The notes beneath the pieces were generated by a model. That model did no database searches and was not told the DNA's origin. It saw only the letters and a program-made list of their open reading frames with translations. From positions 62,878,630-62,942,629 of the forward strand of contig OY292274.1 of assembly GCA_958496175.1 (NCBI GenBank): 64,000 bases of DNA, written 5' to 3'. The DNA comes from Sisyra terminalis (Eukaryota; Arthropoda; Insecta; Neuroptera; Sisyridae). Position numbers and translations under genes: made by a program. Numbering within the stretch: position 1 is the first letter of the stretch; every line of letters starts with the position of its first letter. Positions 58,213 through 64,000 of this stretch are shown in pieces.

Positions 58213-61200
58213 CTATGTCGTTTTTTTGCTACCTCTTGGTTTAATACTTTCAGAAATTTGCCACATCGCTTCCTCCGTTATGGAGTTCTCGAAGCCATTG
58301 AAAAATGTAATGATTTTTTCCTGTTTCTTAAATTGATAAGTCCTGCAATCAAAGTATTGCAACAATTATTTGAAATTGAAATCAATTTGGATTTTTTCCT
58401 TACTCTTTTTTAAATCGTTTCATATTGTCAACAATATTAAATTGTTGCCATCGTTTTGAGAAATTAATCGATCCATCTGGTAAGAAATCACTATTTCCAA
58501 TATGCACAAAAGTCAAATCTTGCAAAATTAAACCTCTGAAAAAGGAAAAAAAATATATAAATTTTGATTTGGTAATAATAAAGAAATCTTACATGTATGG
58601 AATACATGGGGGTTGGGTTTCAGACAATGCAAGCCGATATGCTCGAAAACTCGATGAACTATCAATTAATGCACAGTACTCCTTCAGCCCTTCGATTATA
58701 TTCTTTTGCCATTCTAATCTACGAATTGGTGCCGAATCTAATGCACTTAATAATGCTAGATAGGAGTTGAAATTATTTATTTTCCTAAGATGTTTCATAA
58801 TCTTGATGAATTTCACAACGTAACGTTCTCGATCTTTGGCATCGTTTTGTTCCAAAATTCGACTTCGAGCCCTTAAAAAAAAAATTGGTAAAAATTTAAA
58901 AGATGATAAAATTCAGATCTCAGCTTTTATTAAATAAGAAGACAATTCAGGTTGTTTAAGATCGGGTTTTTTATTTAATATTTTTAATATTCAATTAGCT
59001 ACGTTTCGTTAGGCATCGTAACTTCATCAGGCTTCTTGAATCACAAAAAAAAAATATAATATTTTGAATTTAAATTCAATAAAAAAATAAATTTGTATTT
59101 ATTTTTATCAAGAAGCCTGATACGTAACGAAACGTAGCTAATTAAATATTAAATAAAAAACCGATCTTAAACAACCTGAATTGTCTTCTTATTTAGTAAA
59201 AATTTAACCAAGAATAATAGTTGATTATTAAATTAAACTCTTATTGAAATTTTTCACAACTCTCAAAAATTAGAGTCAGCAGAATGTCAAAAAAGTATAT
59301 ATTTTTTGAATTTACACAATTACAAAGAGTAGGGTTGCCATCTGACGAGTAAAACGTAAACTAGTAGTAAACATACAATATTGATTAGGCTAATTAAGAA
59401 AAGCAAATTGAACTATTTTTAATAAAGTCATATCCTGTTATTTTCTTAAAGATTCTGATTAAAATCGTCAAAATAGATAATAAACAAAGCATTCATTAAT
59501 GGTTTCAAATTTAAAAACTTAATAATTACAAAGCAACTGCTTTGCATGAGTGTATAACGGGTTGCATATCCTACTTCAAAATGATGCTAGCATCTAAAAC
59601 GATATGAAATTGGAAAGAAAAAAATAAAAATATGACTTCAACATCAATAATTTTAAATAGGTAGATTTCGATTATGTGGTCTCACAATAAGAGTTCAATT
59701 TATTACTTTCTGATCATCGAATTAACATATGTAAAACATACCAGTAGGACATTTTATTAAAATGCTCCGTGAAACATGTCAAATTGGGGCTGCGCTCCTC
59801 ATTTTGTTCCTGTGCCCAAATTAGCACCTCGGGAATTTCAATTTTCATAAATAAGTCGGCATCGAGCAATGTCATTTGCTCAGCGATTTGTTCTGATTTA
59901 AAATCTAGCAACGTTAAGTTACGAGAACATATATTAACCGTTTGCAGAGTTTGGTTTTGCTTGTTTTGACTTTCCCGTAATTTTTTCATATGATTTTTTT
60001 CCAATATTTTCACTCGCAGTGCTTTCGACATGTTTAGGTCTCCGTTTGAAACTAGTTGATGAATGAAATCCATCAAAGTTTGTAACACTTCGATAGTTAA
60101 ATCCATAAATCTGAAATTAAAGATTGTGTATTTTTCCACGACGTATTTTATATTCATATTTTCAGTTCTTTGAATTAAGATTCTAGATTTGTTTCAATTA
60201 AAACTACATAACTTACGTAAGGCCATTGACAACACTTAATAACAAATAAAACGTTTCTCTAGCGATTTGTTGTTTATGAGATTCTGATATACTGAATAGT
60301 TGATAGCGATATTCTAATTTCTGTATCACTTCCAACGGCTGCAAAAACGTACGATAAGTTGTAAGAAACGCATCTTGAAAAGCTAAAAAAGAACAATTTG
60401 TATTATATGTTTTAATCCAGAGGTAAATATTACACAAACCATTTCCACTATCTTTAGCCGCGTGAATCAAAAGTGCATCGGGATGACCTCCACGAATATC
60501 AGGCCCATCCTCCTCAGGTTTTTTTAACAATAAAAACTCAGAAATATCTATTTGTTCAATAATATTTTTTGGTTCATTTAATTTCAATTGCTTTTCGTTA
60601 TCGTTATTAGCAGTCTTTTTAGGGGTTTGTAACGTTTCAACGCTGGAATTCGATATCTTACTGACATTTTCGTTGGACGAAACATGAGTGGGAATATTTG
60701 TCGATGATGTGCTATTAGGAGAGACAGATTTTAAATGAGCTCGCGATTTTTTCGGTGGTAATGCCGGCGGAGTGGTGGCTGTACTGTCCAATGATTTAAT
60801 CGACAGTTGAGGACTGATTGATGATCTAAAATATAATTTTTTTTAAGGGAATAAAAAAATAAATTATTCGATGAAATAAATACCTTCCACTATTACTCGG
60901 AAGCGTTAGGTTTGCTGAATGTGAATCGCAAGATACGCGAAATGATGATTGAGTAGTTGAGAGGGAAATTACCATTTTATTCATACCGGACATTGAATCA
61001 GAAGATTCACATTGCCAGGAATTTTTTGTTAAATTGCAAGTATGGACAGAATGACGAGTGAAATCCGCATTTGAAGCCGATTGGGAACAATTTCCGAACA
61101 TCTCCATATAGGCCATAACTGAAAAATAATTAACACATAATTTTCAAGTCCAACATTAAATTTGTATTCTTAAAGTTTATTCCGATCTAAATTCAATCAT

Positions 61201-63927
61201 ATTTTACTGTGATTTTTTTTAAACTGTAATCGCATATTTTTAAATATCGATAGAAAATTTTCAAACTGTAAACAAAATGAACAAAAAAGATGCAAGATTT
61301 GACGTCATATGTATCCAATTATGTATGGAATATGAAGTCTTACTTTTCTAAGGGATGAAATTTGATTGCTTCAAAAATAAAATTGTCTCAATAATAATTT
61401 TTTTGAATTTTAAAAACAAAAAAATTTATGTTAAATGGTAGTTACTGCAATTATTTCATCTATGACTCAATAATAGTGCCCAAAAATTCATTAAGAAAAA
61501 CAGTACAATTGGTTTTCACCCAAAACCTGTTTATTAATGTAATCTAATGATCTATAATAATCAACGATAAATCAAGCAGCTTATAAAAATTGAGTTTTCA
61601 AGATATTTTATCACGAATTAAAAAAAAAAAACAATGAAGTTAAATCGTTCATCTTGTGTATAAAAATTGCAATTTTTATTAAAAAAAAAAAAATAATTGA
61701 AAACCCAAAAGAAAAAAAACAGTAAAAAAGTATACTCCAACATTTATCAATCAATAAAACACACACTAAAAAATAATATTTTCGTACACAAATATTATTC
61801 AGTAATATAAACGTGCAATCGTATTTTACTGGAAAATATATATTTCAAAACTTCAAGTACTAAAGCAACTAAAAATCCATTTAATATGCACGAAAAAATT
61901 GTCATGAAAACATCTAATAATTGTGCTTACTTACCAGAGTAAGCCACAGACTGAAACACTAGGAAATAAAAAGGCAAATTAGAACTATCACAAATCACTT
62001 ACTTCAAAATTATCCTTTTCCAAATCACAAAAATCTATTCTTATATTGGTATTACCATTACCATATTATAAAAGACTAAATTTCTATTTTTGCTGTAATA
62101 AATTGTTTCGATACTTAACTAAATTTTGAACACAAATAAGACTAAGTTAGGAAGAATTTACTAAGAAATTAAAATTGCATTTTTATACGTACTATGCTTC
62201 TTTTTGATTGGTAACGGTGGTGGTTCATTTTCGGCAATTTGAGTATTGGAATTGTCGTTTGACGTAGTATATGACTGATTTATTGCACAGGTTGGTGAAT
62301 GTTCGACTGGAAATTTGAAAAGGTTAACATATGGATTGAAAATAATTAATGAAAATTGAAATTTTACCAAATTGTTCGCTTGGAACATTGTCATATTGTG
62401 ATGGTCGTCGCTCTCGAATCTTTTTCGTTTTCTCTGGAAGCATTGGCGGTATGCCGTTCTCGTCGGAATGATCGATAAAATCGACTTGATCCAAACTGTT
62501 GTGATTTGATACTTTGGATGCGATGATTTTTTTAAACGCCGAAATTTCCGATGATGTGCTACTGATCTGTTGAATTATCGACTCGGATTTTTGTATTTTC
62601 GACATGCTTTCGATTATACTTTCCGACTTGACGATTGTATTTTGTTGTGATATTGCACTGGATATTGACGATTGTTTTTGGCAAGTGTTCCACTGGGAGC
62701 TGCACGAGCTTTGTTGTGAACTGCGCTTTGATGTTGGCGTTATCGAAACACTCTGAATGGAACTCATTCTGAATCCTGAATCGGATCCAAAATCCGAATC
62801 GTTGTTGGAATTGGAGCAATTGTCACTTCCGAATTCAAGTAGTTGGTTGGACAAGCTGTGATTAAATGCACTTTCGTTCCAACTGTAATTGCGATTTTGT
62901 ATCGATTCATTGCACTCGTCCACGTGAGGTTCCATCAACACCCGGATTTCTTCCTCGTCGCGAGATTGGTTCAGCACAGAATCGAGGCTGCCAGCACTGG
63001 CCGACAGTAACGAGCTGGAATCTTCAGGCGAACGAGATCTGACCGATATACGATCAGCGTTAAATCCCAACAAAGAAGATTCCGAACTTCCGTTATCGTC
63101 GAGTAAATGTTGAAGACGTGCTGTCCTCTTTTTCGGAGGTATCGGCGGTGGAGTTGCACAAATAAATTCTTGTCCCGAAAAACATACACTAAAAGTACAA
63201 CAAATTAATTTTTTTTCCACAAAACCACTTACATTACTATTCAAATAAAGTAGTATATAAGTAAACCTCTTTTTATCGAAGAAGCAAACTTACTTTTCGG
63301 GCAGAGGAGGTTTTGGTGGCGGATTTGAATCGCGAAGAATTGATTCAGTGCTATGACTATTTCGGACTAGGTTAGCGGATCCACGTGTTTCCTCCAAAAT
63401 TTGCCTTTCGCGTGGTGTTAACGGTATATCAGGTAGCGAGTTTCTTTGTCCAGGTACTTCAAGCGGATTTGGACTAGATCCATATTTCTTTTGCGTTAAC
63501 GACAGGGTTTTATGTTGCGACTCTCGCTTAGAAATCTTGTCTTGGGCCAACGTAACTAACTTCTGAAATTTACCCAAAAAAAAAAAGGTCATATAAAGTC
63601 ACAGGAAATGTGAAATATTTTTCATACCTGAACGGCTTCTTCTAGCAACGATACGACTTGTTCCACATTGTTTTCTGTTAATATTTCATCCCCAAAAATT
63701 AAAACATCGTCACATAATTTAATTAATTGTGAAAGACTTTGATAAACTCGATGTTTTGATGATTCTAGCGTAGAACTATTCTTCTCGTCCTCATTATCTA
63801 ATAAATACTGTTTCAATGCCGAATGAATAACAGAAACGTGTTCCAGAACAATTGTGGCATTGCCTGATAGCATTTCCAATTTATTTTTCGATACAACATC
63901 CCGAAAATGTTTCAACGCTACTTGAAT
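58213..63927 (-). CDS. RAPGEF1: Rap guanine nucleotide exchange factor 1 (C3G), 5' end outside the window
   Basis: C3G activates Rap1 downstream of Crk-type adaptors at the plasma membrane. Exons (minus): 63927-63628, 63562-63294, 63188-62368, 62306-62193, 61118-60884, 60825-60440, 60382-60217, 60110-59742, 58871-58593, 58535-58404, 58342-58213. Phases agree throughout; 1066 residues are visible. Visible residues 1-100 form the conserved N-terminal helical region (VVSKNKLEML, KHRVYQSLSQLIKL). Five proline-rich Crk/SH3-binding type motifs follow: PPPKPPLPE, PPPIPPKKR, PPMLPEKTKK, PPPLPIKKK and PPALPPKKSR. The REM domain (about 680-800) includes DAFLTTYRTF. The CDC25 catalytic domain (about 815-1050) has EIAEQ-type IAEQMTLLD, NEERSPNL, FTEHFNKMSYW, LRKINNFNSYLALLSALDSAPIRRL and GLILQDLTFVHIGN. 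The 57-nt intron 60439-60383 is stop-free and a multiple of three. The frame remains open upstream to 63990, so the first visible exon could be longer. Confidence 0.96.
58926..59200. mobile_element. Inverted-repeat element in a RAPGEF1 intron
   Basis: 40-bp ends containing AATAAGAAGACAATTCAGG are identical but for one base. The arms continue inward to about 59040 and 59103 with a deletion in the right arm. The inner part of each arm has CCTGAT and AACGAAACGTAGC motifs. It has no coding capacity and lies in the intron between the REM-to-CDC25 exon and the next exon. Confidence 0.7.
61119..62192 (-). other. RAPGEF1 intron, nothing further recognised
   Basis: A 1074-nt AT-rich intron with donor CATA/GTACGT and acceptor TTTTTCAG/TTATGG, joining PPPLPIKKKH to IMAYMEMFG. 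A 16-nt exon-like segment inside was considered and rejected because it breaks the frame. Confidence 0.7.
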
Positions 63928-64000
63928 CTGAAACGAAAACAAATTAGTTCGATTTTTTTGAAGTGAAAATTTCTTTAGCATCGCTGCGACCTGAAATTTT

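Noticed and set aside
61935..61950. 16-nt micro-exon (SVAYS) in RAPGEF1
   Set aside because: It has acceptor and donor dinucleotides, but including it shifts the frame and brings an early stop. Direct joining of 62193 to 61118 gives the smooth sequence PLPIKKKH-IMAYMEMFG.

Overview
The window is AT-rich nuclear DNA from an animal, most likely an insect. The evidence is multi-exon genes with GT..AG introns (two of only 57 and 60 nt), four clear metazoan protein families, many non-autonomous DNA transposons, tRNA-derived repeats and a large satellite array. No bacterial or viral gene organisation is visible. The species cannot be named from the sequence alone.

Layout. 1-1250: a non-autonomous hAT element ahead of the 3' end of SPAG6. 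1254-2870 (-): intronless SPAG6/PF16, an axonemal armadillo protein. 2966-4600: a small divergent ORF and three inverted-repeat elements. 4923-7309 (-): eIF4B in six coding exons. 7310-9299: AT-rich spacer. 9300-16527 (-): PDZD8, a TM-SMP-PDZ-C2-C1 lipid-transfer protein at ER contact sites, in ten coding exons; two of its introns carry kilobase-scale foldback elements. 17354-44394: about 27 kb (roughly 79 copies) of a 341-bp satellite, all in one orientation, with 2-, 4-, 6-, 7- and 8-monomer higher-order periods. 45180-50560: a compound palindrome built from five copies of a module containing a tRNA-like segment, splice-like signals, a conserved hairpin and TGACGTCA motifs. 51600-52895: a small island of the same satellite in opposite orientation, flanked by a 12-bp direct repeat. 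52973-58212: gene-free DNA with a tRNA-derived SINE, a related fragment, and a pogo-like MITE carrying a nested foldback element. 58213-63927 and beyond the right edge (-): RAPGEF1/C3G, a Rap GEF with five proline-rich SH3-binding motifs, a REM domain and a CDC25 domain.

All four recognised genes are on the minus strand and have unrelated roles (ciliary motility, translation initiation, ER lipid transfer, Rap signalling), so this is ordinary eukaryotic gene order, not an operon. The accessory interest lies in the satellite architecture and in the 45-50.5 kb palindromic module family, which I do not recognise as a named element.
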